DNA of 64,000 nucleotides from CAXXOK01 sp963675365 (GCA_963675365.2 CAXXVA010000001.1:744001-808000), one strand, 5' to 3'; shown: positions 49,181 through 58,213, counted from the first letter of the stretch. Numbers and translations are program-made. Notes: generated by a model from the sequence alone, not told the origin.

Positions 49181-51514
49181 ATGTACAAGGTCATCAAACG
49201 GGACAACGCCCTGGCAGACTTCAATATCTCCAAAATCGTCAGCGCGATCGCCAAGGCCTTCGACGCCCAGAATAAACAATATACGCAGGATATGATTGAT
49301 TTCCTTGCTTTAAAGGTCACCGCTGATTATCAGGAGAAGATCGAGTACGATCTGATCAGCGTGGAGAGCATACAGGACAGCGTAGAGCGCGTTTTGGTGC
49401 AGGCGGGGTATGCCGACGTAGCCAAGGCATACATTTTATACCGCAAGCAGCGCGAAAAGGTGCGCAACACCTCCACCACGCTTTTGGATTATAAAGAGCT
49501 GGTCAACGGGTATGTAAAGGTGGACGACTGGCGCGTGAAGGAAAACTCCACCGTTACCTATTCCGTCGGCGGATTGATTCTGTCAAATTCCGGCGCGATC
49601 ACGGCCAACTACTGGCTGTCGGAAGTGTACGACGAGGAAATCGCCGCCGCACACCGCAGCGCCGATATGCATATCCACGACCTTTCCATGCTCACGGGCT
49701 ACTGCGCGGGCTGGAGCCTGAAACAGCTCATCATGGAAGGCCTTGGCGGCATCACGGGCAAGATCACCTCCTCGCCCGCAAGCCACCTGTCCACCCTCTG
49801 CAACCAGATGGTCAACTTCCTGGGCATCATGCAAAACGAGTGGGCCGGCGCGCAGGCTGTGTCCTCCTTTGATACCTATCTTGCCCCGTTTGTGAAGGTA
49901 GACAATCTTTCCTATAAAGAAGTCAAGCAGAGCCTGCAGTCTTTCATCTTTGGCGTCAACACGCCAAGCCGCTGGGGCACGCAGGCGCCGTTTACCAACG
50001 TAACGCTTGACTGGCGCGTACCGGCGGACCTCGCCGACCAGCACGCCATCGTCGGCGGCAAGGAACTGGATTTCTGCTACAAGGACTGCCAGGAAGAGAT
50101 GGACGTCATCAACAAGGCGTTTATCGACATCATGATCGAAGGCGACGCCAACGGCCGCGGCTTCCAGTACCCCATCCCCACCTATTCCATCACCAAGGAT
50201 TTTGACTGGAGCGACACCGAAAACAACCGCCTGTTGTTTGAAATGACTGCCAAATACGGCACCCCGTATTTTTCCAACTATATCAACTCCGATATGGAGC
50301 CCTCGGACGTGCGCTCCATGTGCTGCCGCTTACGGCTTGACCTGCGCGAACTGCGCAAAAAGGGCGGCGGGTTCTTCGGCAGCGGCGAATCAACCGGCTC
50401 TGTGGGCGTGGTGACCATCAACCTGCCCCGCATCGCCTACCTGGCCGAAAACGAGAAAGATTTCTATACAAGGCTTGATAAACTCATGGATATCGCCGCG
50501 CGGTCGCTGGATACCAAGCGCACGGTCATCACCAACCTGATGAACGCGGGGCTTTACCCCTACACCAAGCGCTATCTGGGCACGTTTGACAACCACTTCT
50601 CCACTATCGGGCTGGTGGGCATGAACGAGGCCGCGCTCAACGCCAAATGGGTGCGCTCCGATATGACCCACGAAAAGACCCAGAAATTCGCCCAGAACGT
50701 TTTAAACCACATGCGCGACAGGTTGGTGCAGTACCAGGAAAAATACGGCGCGCTGTTTAACCTGGAAGCGACGCCCGCCGAATCCACCACTTTCCGCCTG
50801 GCCAAGCACGACAGGAAACGCTATCCGGATATCATCACCGCCGCCAAAGGCACGGGCGACAAGCCCTACTACACCAACTCCTCCCACCTGCCGGTGGGCG
50901 CGACGGACGATATTTTCGAAGCGCTGACCGTTCAGGACGATCTGCAGGTGCTCTATACCTCGGGCACGGTGTTCCACGCGTATCTGGGCGAGAAACTGCC
51001 CGACTGGAAGGCCGCCGCCGCGCTGGTGAAGAAGATCGCCGAGAACTTCAAGCTTCCCTATTACACCATTTCCCCGACCTATTCGGTATGCCATGAGCAC
51101 GGCTACATCGCGGGCGAGCACTACACCTGCCCCGAGTGCGGCAAGGAAGCGGAGGTCTACTCCCGCATCACCGGCTACTACCGCCCGGTGCGCAACTGGA
51201 ACGACGGCAAATCGCAGGAGTTCGTCGACCGCAAGGAGTATGTGATTGACGAAAACGCCGATCCCGCCGCCACGAAAGAAAGCGAGCTGCTTTTATTCAC
51301 CACCCCGACCTGCGCCAGCTGCAAGATGGTCAAGACCTCGCTTACCGAGGCCGGCATCAAGCACAAGGTGATCGACGCAAGCCAGCACCAGGATTTGGTG
51401 GAAAAGTACGGCGTCATGCAGGCCCCGTCGCTGGTATCGGTCCACGGCGGCAGCGCTGAAAAGTATGCCGGCCCCGCCAAGGTGATGGAGTACATCCACG
51501 CGCACAACGCATAA
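49181..51514 (+). CDS. nrdD: Anaerobic ribonucleoside-triphosphate reductase with fused redoxin
   Basis: This 777-residue class III ribonucleotide reductase makes dNTPs without oxygen. Residues 1-90 form an ATP-cone (KVIKRDNALADFNISKIVSA). The radical-transfer Cys region is RSMCCRLRLD. The Zn site is CHEHGYIAGEHYTCPECG, and the glycyl-radical loop is SRITGYYRPVRNW (about 665-677). Unusually, about 78 extra residues follow: ELLLFTTPTCASCKMVKTSL (CxxC at about 711-714) and QAPSLVSV, a glutaredoxin/thioredoxin-like domain. This suggests thiol (redoxin) rather than formate as reductant. ATG 49181 follows AGGAGGG. A strong terminator follows. Confidence 0.95.
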   Translation: MYKVIKRDNALADFNISKIVSAIAKAFDAQNKQYTQDMIDFLALKVTADYQEKIEYDLISVESIQDSVERVLVQAGYADVAKAYILYRKQREKVRNTSTTLLDYKELVNGYVKVDDWRVKENSTVTYSVGGLILSNSGAITANYWLSEVYDEEIAAAHRSADMHIHDLSMLTGYCAGWSLKQLIMEGLGGITGKITSSPASHLSTLCNQMVNFLGIMQNEWAGAQAVSSFDTYLAPFVKVDNLSYKEVKQSLQSFIFGVNTPSRWGTQAPFTNVTLDWRVPADLADQHAIVGGKELDFCYKDCQEEMDVINKAFIDIMIEGDANGRGFQYPIPTYSITKDFDWSDTENNRLLFEMTAKYGTPYFSNYINSDMEPSDVRSMCCRLRLDLRELRKKGGGFFGSGESTGSVGVVTINLPRIAYLAENEKDFYTRLDKLMDIAARSLDTKRTVITNLMNAGLYPYTKRYLGTFDNHFSTIGLVGMNEAALNAKWVRSDMTHEKTQKFAQNVLNHMRDRLVQYQEKYGALFNLEATPAESTTFRLAKHDRKRYPDIITAAKGTGDKPYYTNSSHLPVGATDDIFEALTVQDDLQVLYTSGTVFHAYLGEKLPDWKAAAALVKKIAENFKLPYYTISPTYSVCHEHGYIAGEHYTCPECGKEAEVYSRITGYYRPVRNWNDGKSQEFVDRKEYVIDENADPAATKESELLLFTTPTCASCKMVKTSLTEAGIKHKVIDASQHQDLVEKYGVMQAPSLVSVHGGSAEKYAGPAKVMEYIHAHNA

Positions 51515-51527
51515 AGCAAAGCCATAT

Positions 51528-51559
51528 AAAGCCGTAATCCGTGCGGATTACGGCTTTTT
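51528..51559 (+). terminator. Terminator of nrdD
   Basis: AAAGCCGTAATCC pairs with GGATTACGGCTTT around GTGC, with a T-run. Confidence 0.92.
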
Positions 51560-51625
51560 GATTGCAGGGAATCCGCACAGAAACACGGAATACAGCAATG
51601 AATCCAACGAATCGGAGCGTGAACC

Positions 51626-52483
51626 ATGGAACTGTTTTTGGACTGCCTGCCCTGCGTGCTCAGGGGCGCGCTGGAAGCCGCCAAAATGGCGGTGGATGAT
51701 GCCGCCGCGCATCAGCAAATCATGACCGAGGCCATTCAGGTATTGAATCATTACCAAAGCTACGGGAGCGCGCCGGAGATCGCGCGCGCGTTTCAGCGCA
51801 TCGTCAAGGCACGCACCGCAACCCCCGATCCCTACGCGGCCGTGAAACGGCGGGACATGGAAACCGCGCTGCGGCTGCTGCCCGCGATACAGACAAAGCT
51901 CCTGGAGAAAGACGATCCGGTTTACTGGGCGCTAAAGGCCGCCGCGTCCGGCAACGTGCTGGATTCGGCCATCGGCCTGACAATTGATCTGAGCCGCTTC
52001 GACGCGGAGTTTGACACTCCATTCGCGGTGTGCGATATCGACATATTGCGGAAGAAACTCAAAACGGCCAAAACCATGCTGGTCATCGGCGACAATACCG
52101 GAGAAACGGTGTTCGACGGACTGCTGCTCCGGGAATTCCCGAATCTTCAGCTAACTTACGCGGTGCGACACGCGCCGGTACTCAACGACGCGACCATCGA
52201 AGTGGCCGTCGATTCCGGGCTTGCCGACTACGCGCGGATCATCTCCACCGGCTGCGACGTTCCGGGCGTGTTGCTGGACGAATGCAGCGAGGAATTTCTG
52301 ACGGTCTTCCACAGCGCGGATATCGTGATCGCCAAAGGGCAGGGCAACTACGAGACCCTGTCGGAAAGCCCGCGCGGGCTGTTTTTCCTGCTCAAAGCCA
52401 AGTGCCCCGTCATCGCGCGCGTGCTGGGCGTACACGTCAGCGATTTCGTGTTCCGGTATGGCCCTGGCAAACAGGCGCAATAG
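51626..52483 (+). CDS. DUF89 / ARMT1-like damage-control phosphatase
   Basis: This 285-residue metal-dependent phosphatase is of the DUF89 family, which in other organisms removes phosphate from damaged or toxic sugar-phosphate-type metabolites. Seen are the N-terminal CxxC (DCLPCVLRGA), the active-site segment VIGDNTGETVFDGLLL (conserved Asp and Asn), and the C-terminal VIAKGQGNYETLSE, which is typical of the family. The length is normal for the short prokaryotic type. The gene stands alone between two terminators. ATG 51626 has CGGAGCG at 7 bases. Confidence 0.88.
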   Translation: MELFLDCLPCVLRGALEAAKMAVDDAAAHQQIMTEAIQVLNHYQSYGSAPEIARAFQRIVKARTATPDPYAAVKRRDMETALRLLPAIQTKLLEKDDPVYWALKAAASGNVLDSAIGLTIDLSRFDAEFDTPFAVCDIDILRKKLKTAKTMLVIGDNTGETVFDGLLLREFPNLQLTYAVRHAPVLNDATIEVAVDSGLADYARIISTGCDVPGVLLDECSEEFLTVFHSADIVIAKGQGNYETLSESPRGLFFLLKAKCPVIARVLGVHVSDFVFRYGPGKQAQ

Positions 52484-52527
52484 AGGAACGCCGGGTCGCA
52501 GCCACAACACCGAATCGCAACTACCAC

Positions 52528-52560
52528 ATCCGGTCGTTTTAAAACAAACGCCGGATTTTT
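52528..52560 (+). terminator. Terminator of the DUF89 gene
   Basis: ATCCGG pairs with CCGGAT around a GTTTTAAAAC core, followed by TTTT. Confidence 0.7.
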
Positions 52561-52614
52561 CATATCCTGATGTATCGCGTATAAAAAAGTGGTTTAAGTC
52601 CCGCATGCGCCGTG

Positions 52615-52620
52615 TATAGT
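52615..52620 (+). promoter_or_regulatory. -10 element of the glutathione peroxidase gene
   Basis: TATAGT 33 bp before the ATG at 52654; the -35 (TTTAAG, 16 bp upstream) is weak. Confidence 0.4.
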
Positions 52621-52653
52621 ATGGATACGGAAACCACGAAAGGAGCAAGAGTC

Positions 52654-53127
52654 ATGGGACTTTATGATTTCACCGTCCTGGACCGCAGTGAACAGCCAGT
52701 CTCGCTAAGCGAGTATAAAGGCCAAGTGCTGTTGATCATCAACACCGCCACCAAGTGCGGGCACACGCCGCAATACACAGGGCTGCAGACGCTGTACCAG
52801 AAGTACCACGACCAGGGCTTCGAAATTTTGGATTTTCCGTGCAACCAATTCGCCGGACAGGCGCCCGGCAGCAACGAGGCCATCCACGAGTTCTGCACCT
52901 TGAACTTCGGTATTAAATTTCCGCAGTTCGCCAAGGTGAAGGTTAACGGCAAGGACGCCGACCCCCTGTTCAAGTTCTTAAAGGAACAGCAGCCGGGCGA
53001 AGGCAAAGGCCGGATCAAATGGAATTTCACGAAGTTCCTCGTCGACCGCCAGGGCAGCGTCGTCAAACGGTTTGAACCAAAGGACGAACCGGAGACGATG
53101 GAAGCCGACATCAAAGCACTGCTCTAG
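52654..53127 (+). CDS. Glutathione peroxidase-family thiol peroxidase
   Basis: This 157-residue cytoplasmic peroxidase is of the GPx/BsaA type. The peroxidatic Cys is in NTATKCGHTPQYTGL (Cys rather than Sec), the conserved Gln and Asn-Trp-Phe are in FPCNQFAGQ and IKWNFTKFLVD, and the second Cys in FPCNQF can act as resolving Cys in thioredoxin-dependent members. In anaerobes it would detoxify peroxides using thioredoxin. ATG 52654 follows GGAG at 8 bases. Monocistronic. Confidence 0.95.
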   Translation: MGLYDFTVLDRSEQPVSLSEYKGQVLLIINTATKCGHTPQYTGLQTLYQKYHDQGFEILDFPCNQFAGQAPGSNEAIHEFCTLNFGIKFPQFAKVKVNGKDADPLFKFLKEQQPGEGKGRIKWNFTKFLVDRQGSVVKRFEPKDEPETMEADIKALL

Positions 53128-53288
53128 AAAAGCAGAGAAAGAGGTGATTCCATTGTGCAAACAACAATCATCACCGCAGCGTAGGTTTTAAAGCAAACGA
53201 AACGCTGTTACCGCACTGCCAAATAAGCAGGCGTTAACCATACAAGAAACGGACGCAGGGAGGTGGAGCCGTTGGACGAGAATACCTG

Positions 53289-53324
53289 AACCCCCGCACA
53301 TTTGAAGCAGTGCGGGGGTTTTTT
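53289..53324 (+). terminator. Strong terminator upstream of the SDR gene
   Basis: AACCCCCGCAC pairs with GTGCGGGGGTT around a 10-nt loop, followed by TTTT. The 160 bp before it (53128-53288) contain two short frames with good ribosome binding sites (GTG 53155, TTG 53273) but only 9 and 5 codons. I do not call them genes. Confidence 0.9.
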
Positions 53325-53355
53325 ATATGTCAAAATGTGATGCTGGTTTATATAC

Positions 53356-53384
53356 TTGTCAATTTCCCGGAGCATGGGTATGAT
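53356..53384 (+). promoter_or_regulatory. Promoter of the SDR gene
   Basis: TTGTCA (53356-53361), 17-bp spacer, TATGAT (53379-53384), 33 bp before the ATG. Confidence 0.7.
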
Positions 53385-53417
53385 GAAGATAAACAATACT
53401 AACCGGAGGGACTTTCT

Positions 53418-54128
53418 ATGGATATGCTGGGAAAGGTAGCCGTGGTGACCGGCGGAGCGCGCGGCATCGGCAAAGCGGTCGCCGGGGCATTCAGGGCGCG
53501 CGGTGCTGCCGTCGAGGTGATCGATAAACTGCCAAACGACGGCTTTCAGGGCGATATCGCCGACGAAAGCGTGCTCCGCGCGTTCGCCTCGCAGGTACTG
53601 TCGCGGCACGGCCAGATTGATTACCTGATCAACAACGCCATGCTCACCCATAACGGGCTGCTGAGCTGCGGCTTCGACGAATTCAACGAAGTGCTCCGCG
53701 TGGGCATCACCGCGCCGTATTTCCTGACGAAATTGTTCATGGATCACTTCCGTGAGGGCGGCGCGGTCGTGAACCTTTCCTCCACGCGCTACCTGATGAG
53801 CCAGCAAAACACCGAAAGCTATTCCGCCGCCAAGGGCGGCATCACCGCGCTGACGCACGCCATGGCCGCGACCCTTGCGAGCCGCGTGCGGGTCAACGCC
53901 GTCGCGCCCGGCTGGATCGACACCGCGGACGCAAGCTTTTCAACGGCGGACAATAATCAGCAGCCCGTGGGCCGCGTCGGCGTGCCGGAGGACATCGTTA
54001 ACGCCGTGCTGTTCCTGTGCGGGGAGGAAAGCAGCTACATTACAGGCCAGGTGCTCACTGTGGACGGCGGTATGACCAAGCGCATGATCTATCACGGCGA
54101 CGAAGGCTGGGAATACAGGCCGAAATAG
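53418..54128 (+). CDS. Short-chain dehydrogenase/reductase
   Basis: This is a 236-residue NAD(P)-dependent oxidoreductase. The cofactor motif TGGARGIGKAVA is at about residues 11-22, LINNAMLTHNG corresponds to the NNAG motif, and the catalytic Ser-Tyr-Lys is in NLSSTRY and ESYSAAKGG. The end has VLTVDGGMTKRM, typical of classical SDRs. The substrate is unknown; it resembles 3-oxoacyl-ACP reductase/glucose dehydrogenase-like members. ATG 53418 follows GGAGGGAC. It has its own promoter and no partner gene. Confidence 0.94.
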   Translation: MDMLGKVAVVTGGARGIGKAVAGAFRARGAAVEVIDKLPNDGFQGDIADESVLRAFASQVLSRHGQIDYLINNAMLTHNGLLSCGFDEFNEVLRVGITAPYFLTKLFMDHFREGGAVVNLSSTRYLMSQQNTESYSAAKGGITALTHAMAATLASRVRVNAVAPGWIDTADASFSTADNNQQPVGRVGVPEDIVNAVLFLCGEESSYITGQVLTVDGGMTKRMIYHGDEGWEYRPK

Positions 54129-54281
54129 CGCGAATTTTCTTTCCCAAACGAGTTGCGAAAATCGTCACAAAATCGTCACCCGCGCGCCGTTGACCGCGCG
54201 GGTTTGCGTATGGTACATTCGCTGCGAATACACGGTTTGCGGCCCGCTCATGCCGCAGCCGTAAGCACGGAGGACGACAAC

Positions 54282-55148
54282 ATGGAGACGCCCGGAAAAC
54301 GCAAATCCCGTATCAGGCTGTATGTACAGATTTTCTTTTTCACGCTGATCGCATTCATCGCCGTCAACAAAACGCTGGAAGAAGCCGGCCTTGCCACCAT
54401 TCCCTTTCTGTCTACCGCGTCGCTGCACGCGCTGTGCCCTTTCGGCGGCGTGGTGACGCTGTACAACCTTTTCACCGTGGGGACGCTGATCCAGAAAATC
54501 CACGATTCGGCCATCGTGCTGTTTGCGCTGGTGATGGTCCTGACGCTGTTCTTCGGCCCGGTGTTCTGCGGCTGGGTGTGCCCGCTGGGCTCCATCCAGG
54601 AGTGGCTGGGCAAACTCGGACGGATGATTTTCAGGAAACGCTATAACAAATTCGTCCCGCGCAAGCTGGACAAGGTGCTGCGCTACGCGCGCTTCGGCGT
54701 GCTGATCTGGGTGGTGTTCGTCACCGCGCGTTCGGCTACGCTGCTGTTTGCAAACGTCGATCCCTACAACGCCCTGTTCACCTTCTGGACCGACGAGGTC
54801 GCCCTGCCCGCGGTGATCATTCTGGGCGTAACGCTTCTGGGTTCGCTGTTCATCGAACGCCCGTGGTGCAAGTACGCCTGCCCCTACGGCGCGCTGCTGG
54901 GCGTGTTCAACAAATTCCGCATCTTCAAAATCAAGCGGACACCGAGCACCTGCATCTCCTGCAACAAATGCACCAAGGCCTGCCCCATGAACATCGACGT
55001 CGCCAAACAGGAAACCGTAACGGATTTCCAATGCATCAGCTGCTTTGAGTGCACATCCCAGCGCGTGTGCCCCGTGCCCGACACCGTGGAGATGAAACTG
55101 CCCGTGCGCAAACAGGCGGCGGCCTCGGCAAAGGAGGATGCGCAATGA
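54282..55148 (+). CDS. Membrane polyferredoxin (NapH/CcoG-like)
   Basis: This is a 288-residue integral membrane Fe-S protein. The N-terminal TM is YVQIFFFTLIAFIAVN, with further TMs near residues 75-98 (AIVLFALVMVLTLFFG) and two more between about 140 and 195. Two CxxxCP motifs (FCGWVCPLGSIQEW, WCKYACPYGALLG) lie at the membrane face, and two ferredoxin motifs (CISCNKCTKACP, CISCFECTSQRVCP) form the C-terminal domain. Proteins of this type move electrons across or to the membrane. ATG 54282 follows GGAGGACGACAAC. It overlaps the next gene (ATGA), so the two act together. Confidence 0.9.
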   Translation: METPGKRKSRIRLYVQIFFFTLIAFIAVNKTLEEAGLATIPFLSTASLHALCPFGGVVTLYNLFTVGTLIQKIHDSAIVLFALVMVLTLFFGPVFCGWVCPLGSIQEWLGKLGRMIFRKRYNKFVPRKLDKVLRYARFGVLIWVVFVTARSATLLFANVDPYNALFTFWTDEVALPAVIILGVTLLGSLFIERPWCKYACPYGALLGVFNKFRIFKIKRTPSTCISCNKCTKACPMNIDVAKQETVTDFQCISCFECTSQRVCPVPDTVEMKLPVRKQAAASAKEDAQ

Positions 55149-55894
55149 AAATCAAACTCTGGCAAATCACCGTGGTGATCTTCCTCGTGATTTTCGGCGG
55201 TATCGGCGTCACCATGCTGACCGGCACCTGGACGACCGAGGACGATAAGGTGCCCACGACGTTTTCAACCGGCGAATTTGCCGGACAGTACAACCCCGAG
55301 GATATCCGCGGCTCCTACACCTTTCAGGAGGTTGCCGACGCCTTCCAGATCGACCTAAGCGTGCTCTACGACGCGTTCGGCATCCCCGCGGATACCGACG
55401 GCACTGCCATCAAGACCAAGGATATCGAAACCGCGTACGGCGAGGCGGAGATCGGCAACGGCTCGGTGCAGCTGTTCGTGGGCCTGTACAAGGGGCTGCC
55501 GGTCGCGCTGATCGATACCTGGCTCACGCCACGCGGCGCACAGATCATACTGGAGTCGAACCCAAACCTGACCCAGGAGCAGATCGATTATATCCTGTCC
55601 CATCAGGTGGAGATCACAGAGCCGGACGCGCAGGCGGCGCAGGAAGCCCTGACGCCTGAAGACGCCCCGGCCGCTACGGACACGCACGACGAAAGCGAGG
55701 AACCGACCGTAAACGGCTCGACCAGCTTCCAGCAGGTGCTCGACCTTGGGCTTACCCAGGCACAGGTGGAAGAAATCATCGGCGGCCCGATGCCCGCGGG
55801 CAACATGCTGATCCGCGATTACTGCACCGCACAGGGCCTGTCCTTCTCCGTAGTCAAAGCCGCGCTGAACGACGCGCTGGCCCAGGCCGAATAA
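55145..55894 (+). CDS. Membrane-anchored partner of the polyferredoxin, duplicated helix-hairpin domain
   Basis: This 249-residue protein has an N-terminal membrane helix (about 4-27, LWQITVVIFLVIFGGIGVTM) and an extracytoplasmic body. Two related segments are visible: SYTFQEVADAFQIDLSVLYD with GIPADTDG (about 58-85) and STSFQQVLDLGLTQAQVEEI with GGPMPAG (about 193-220). An acidic Ala/Glu/Asp linker separates them. The repeated unit resembles the small helical domains found next to 4Fe-4S membrane proteins in anaerobes. No cofactor motif is seen. Likely a structural or docking subunit of the redox complex; the function is not established. Confidence 0.75.
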   Translation: MKIKLWQITVVIFLVIFGGIGVTMLTGTWTTEDDKVPTTFSTGEFAGQYNPEDIRGSYTFQEVADAFQIDLSVLYDAFGIPADTDGTAIKTKDIETAYGEAEIGNGSVQLFVGLYKGLPVALIDTWLTPRGAQIILESNPNLTQEQIDYILSHQVEITEPDAQAAQEALTPEDAPAATDTHDESEEPTVNGSTSFQQVLDLGLTQAQVEEIIGGPMPAGNMLIRDYCTAQGLSFSVVKAALNDALAQAE

Positions 55895-55907
55895 CCCGAA
55901 CGCAAGC

Positions 55908-55939
55908 AAAAACCGGGGCCATATTGTCCCGGTTTTTTC
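55908..55939 (+). terminator. Terminator of the polyferredoxin operon
   Basis: AAAACCGGG pairs with CCCGGTTTT around a 10-nt loop, with a T-run. Confidence 0.85.
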
Positions 55940-55976
55940 GTTTGCCCAGGCGCACAGACGATGCAAAATTTCCCGA

Positions 55977-56005
55977 TTGACTTCCCGCCGGAATCCTGTT
56001 AGAAT
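55977..56005 (+). promoter_or_regulatory. Promoter of the SulP gene
   Basis: TTGACT (55977-55982), 17-bp spacer, TAGAAT (56000-56005), 35 bp before the ATG at 56041. Confidence 0.7.
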
Positions 56006-56040
56006 GCGTGCATTCTGATGCTTCGGGAGAATGCGCATTT

Positions 56041-57723
56041 ATGCAGAAACTGCAGCCGAAACTCTTCTACACCTTGAAATCCTACTCCCGCAAACAACTG
56101 GTCCGCGACATGACATCCGGTTTGATCGTCGCCATAATCGCACTCCCGCTGTCCATCGCGCTGGCGCTGGCGTCCGGCGTCCGGCCGGAGCAGGGATTGT
56201 ACACGGCGATTATCGCCGGTTTTTTTGTGTCGCTGCTTGGCGGCAGCCGCGTGCAGATTGCGGGGCCGACCGCCGCGTTTGCCACGATCGTCGCCGGGGT
56301 GATGGCCCGCAGCGGCATGGAAGGGCTATTCATCGCGACCGTGATGGCCGGTCTGATGCTCATCCTTATGGGTCTGTTTCGTTTGGGATCGCTGATCAAG
56401 TTTATTCCCGTTACCATCACGGTCGGGTTCACGGCGGGCATCGCCGTCAGCATCCTGATCGGGCAGGTGAAGGATTTTCTAGGCATCCGCTATCTCGCCG
56501 GCCTGGAAACGGTGGACACGCTCGACAAGCTCAAGGCCCTTATACTAAGCGGGGCAAGCTTCAACTGGCAGGCCATGGCCGTGGGCCTGGCCGCGCTTTT
56601 GGTGCTCGTCGGGTGGCGGTGCATCAGCAAAACGATTCCCGCCTCGCTGATCGCCGTGCTGGTCGGCATCGCACTGGTGCACGGCCTGCATTTACAGGTA
56701 AGCACCATCGGCGACTTGTACACCATCAGCGGTGGCTTGCCAACGCTGCAGCTCTACCCCTTGAGCGTATCGCGGATCGCCGCCATGTTCCCCGACGCCC
56801 TGACCATCGCGCTGCTCGCGGCGGTGGAATCGCTCCTGTCGTGCGTGGTGGCCGACGGTATGATCAACTCGCGCCACAACTCCAATATGGAGCTGGTTGC
56901 CCAGGGCATCGCCAACATCGGCTCGGTATTGTTCGGCGGTATTCCCGCTACCGGCGCAATCGCCCGCACCGCCGCCAATGTGAAAAACGGCGGCCGCACC
57001 CCCATAGCCGGGATGGTCCATTCCGTCACGCTTTTGCTGATTCTGCTGGTGCTCATGCCCTATGCGTCGCTGATTCCCATGCCGGTCATCGCTGCCATTT
57101 TATTCGTGGTGGCGTATAACATGAGCGAATGGCGGACCTTTATGCGTCTTTTGAAAACCGCGCCCAAGAGCGACAGCCTCGTGCTGGTGACCACCTTTGT
57201 GCTCACCATGGTGTTCGATCTGGTCGTCGCCATCGGCGTGGGCATCCTGCTGGTGTCCATCCTGTTCGTCAAGCGCATGAGCGAGGAAAGCAAGCTGCGC
57301 GCTTGGGTGGACGCCGACAAAGTGGAGATTGGCACGGGGATCCGTATCCCGTCGAAAACCCGCGTTTACGAGCTGGACGGGCCTCTGTTTTTCGGCGTCG
57401 CAGACAACCTGACCAGGGAGCTGTCCAGCAACGACTGCCTGTGCCTGGTGTTAAGAATGCGCTCGGTCGGTAGCATCGACGTTACGGCCCTGCATGCGCT
57501 GGAGCGCATCCAGGATGGCTGTGAAAAGCGCGGCGTGACCATGATCCTGTCCCACCTAAACGCCCAGCCGGAATCGATGCTTAAAAAAGCCGGGTTTATC
57601 AAACGGATCGGCCCGGACAACTGCCGTAAAACCATCGCCGAAGCGCTCGACCGCGCCCGGGAGATCACCGAACCGGAAAGCACGCATTGTGCAGGCGCAG
57701 TTCCCGTCTGCGAACAGGCGTAA
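56041..57723 (+). CDS. SulP-family anion transporter with STAS domain
   Basis: This 560-residue secondary transporter is of the SLC26/SulP family, with 12-14 hydrophobic segments between about 20 and 410. Diagnostic are ALASGVRPEQGLYTAIIAGF, GSRVQIAGPTAAFA and GGIPATGAIARTAANVKNGG. The C-terminal STAS domain (about 440-545) includes VLRMRSVGSIDVTALHAL. Substrates of the family include sulfate, bicarbonate and dicarboxylates; the sequence does not decide. ATG 56041 (MQKLQPKLF) is preferred, with GGGAGA at 10-11 bases. Confidence 0.94.
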   Translation: MQKLQPKLFYTLKSYSRKQLVRDMTSGLIVAIIALPLSIALALASGVRPEQGLYTAIIAGFFVSLLGGSRVQIAGPTAAFATIVAGVMARSGMEGLFIATVMAGLMLILMGLFRLGSLIKFIPVTITVGFTAGIAVSILIGQVKDFLGIRYLAGLETVDTLDKLKALILSGASFNWQAMAVGLAALLVLVGWRCISKTIPASLIAVLVGIALVHGLHLQVSTIGDLYTISGGLPTLQLYPLSVSRIAAMFPDALTIALLAAVESLLSCVVADGMINSRHNSNMELVAQGIANIGSVLFGGIPATGAIARTAANVKNGGRTPIAGMVHSVTLLLILLVLMPYASLIPMPVIAAILFVVAYNMSEWRTFMRLLKTAPKSDSLVLVTTFVLTMVFDLVVAIGVGILLVSILFVKRMSEESKLRAWVDADKVEIGTGIRIPSKTRVYELDGPLFFGVADNLTRELSSNDCLCLVLRMRSVGSIDVTALHALERIQDGCEKRGVTMILSHLNAQPESMLKKAGFIKRIGPDNCRKTIAEALDRAREITEPESTHCAGAVPVCEQA

Positions 57724-57744
57724 AAATCCAATCGTATACACGAC

Positions 57745-57775
57745 AAAAAAAGCCGCGCCTGCATGCAGGCGCGGC
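57745..57775 (-). terminator. Terminator of the dUTPase gene (24-bp perfect palindrome)
   Basis: GCCGCGCCTGCA followed by its exact reverse complement (57752-57775) forms a perfect palindrome. On the minus strand it is followed by TTTTTTT (57745-57751). It may also stop the SulP transcript from the other side. Confidence 0.88.
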
Positions 57776-57787
57776 TTCTGAATTGCT

Positions 57788-58213
57788 TTACCGCATCCCC
57801 GTCGAGCCAAACCCGCCGCGGCTTTCCGTATCCATGCTGTCAATCTCGGCAATGGTCACCGGCGGCATCTTTTCCATGACGCGGAACTGGCAGATGCGGT
57901 CGTTGATCTTGATCTGCGTATCGCGCACGGCGTACGCCGGCATGCGCCAGATATCGTTCTCGCCCGCGTAGCTTTCGTCCACCACGCCCATGGAGTTGGT
58001 TTGCAGAATGCCCCAGGTTTTAAACGTGGACGAACGCGGCACGATGTGCGCCTCGCAGCCTTTTGGCAGCTGCACGGAAATGCCCAGCGAAATCAGCCGG
58101 TATTCGCCGGCTTTCAGCGTTACGTCCTCGGCGGCCCGCAGGTCGATCCAGTCCCCCTGTTCCATCCGGGTGATTTTTTCAATCGGTGCGTGGTACTTGA
58201 TCTTAATCGTCAT
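57788..58213 (-). CDS. dut: dUTP diphosphatase (trimeric dUTPase family)
   Basis: This 141-residue enzyme hydrolyses dUTP to dUMP and PPi, keeping uracil out of DNA. The five family motifs can be followed: WIDLRAAEDVTL (motif 1), IVPRSSTFKTWGIL (2), TNSMGVVDESYAGE (3), RICQFRVMEKM (4) and the C-terminal ESRGGFGSTGMR (5, Gly/Phe loop that closes over the substrate). ATG 58213 is used; the frame runs open upstream through a repeat element. Upstream on the same strand are Tag and HIT genes, giving a DNA-maintenance cluster interrupted by the element at 58271-58434. Confidence 0.95.
   Translation of the reverse strand: MTIKIKYHAPIEKITRMEQGDWIDLRAAEDVTLKAGEYRLISLGISVQLPKGCEAHIVPRSSTFKTWGILQTNSMGVVDESYAGENDIWRMPAYAVRDTQIKINDRICQFRVMEKMPPVTIAEIDSMDTESRGGFGSTGMR

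Noticed and set aside
53148..53290. Two tiny frames with strong ribosome binding sites (GTG 53155, TTG 53273)
   Set aside because: Only 9 and 5 codons; no evidence of translation. They could be leader peptides or remnants, but nothing supports a call.
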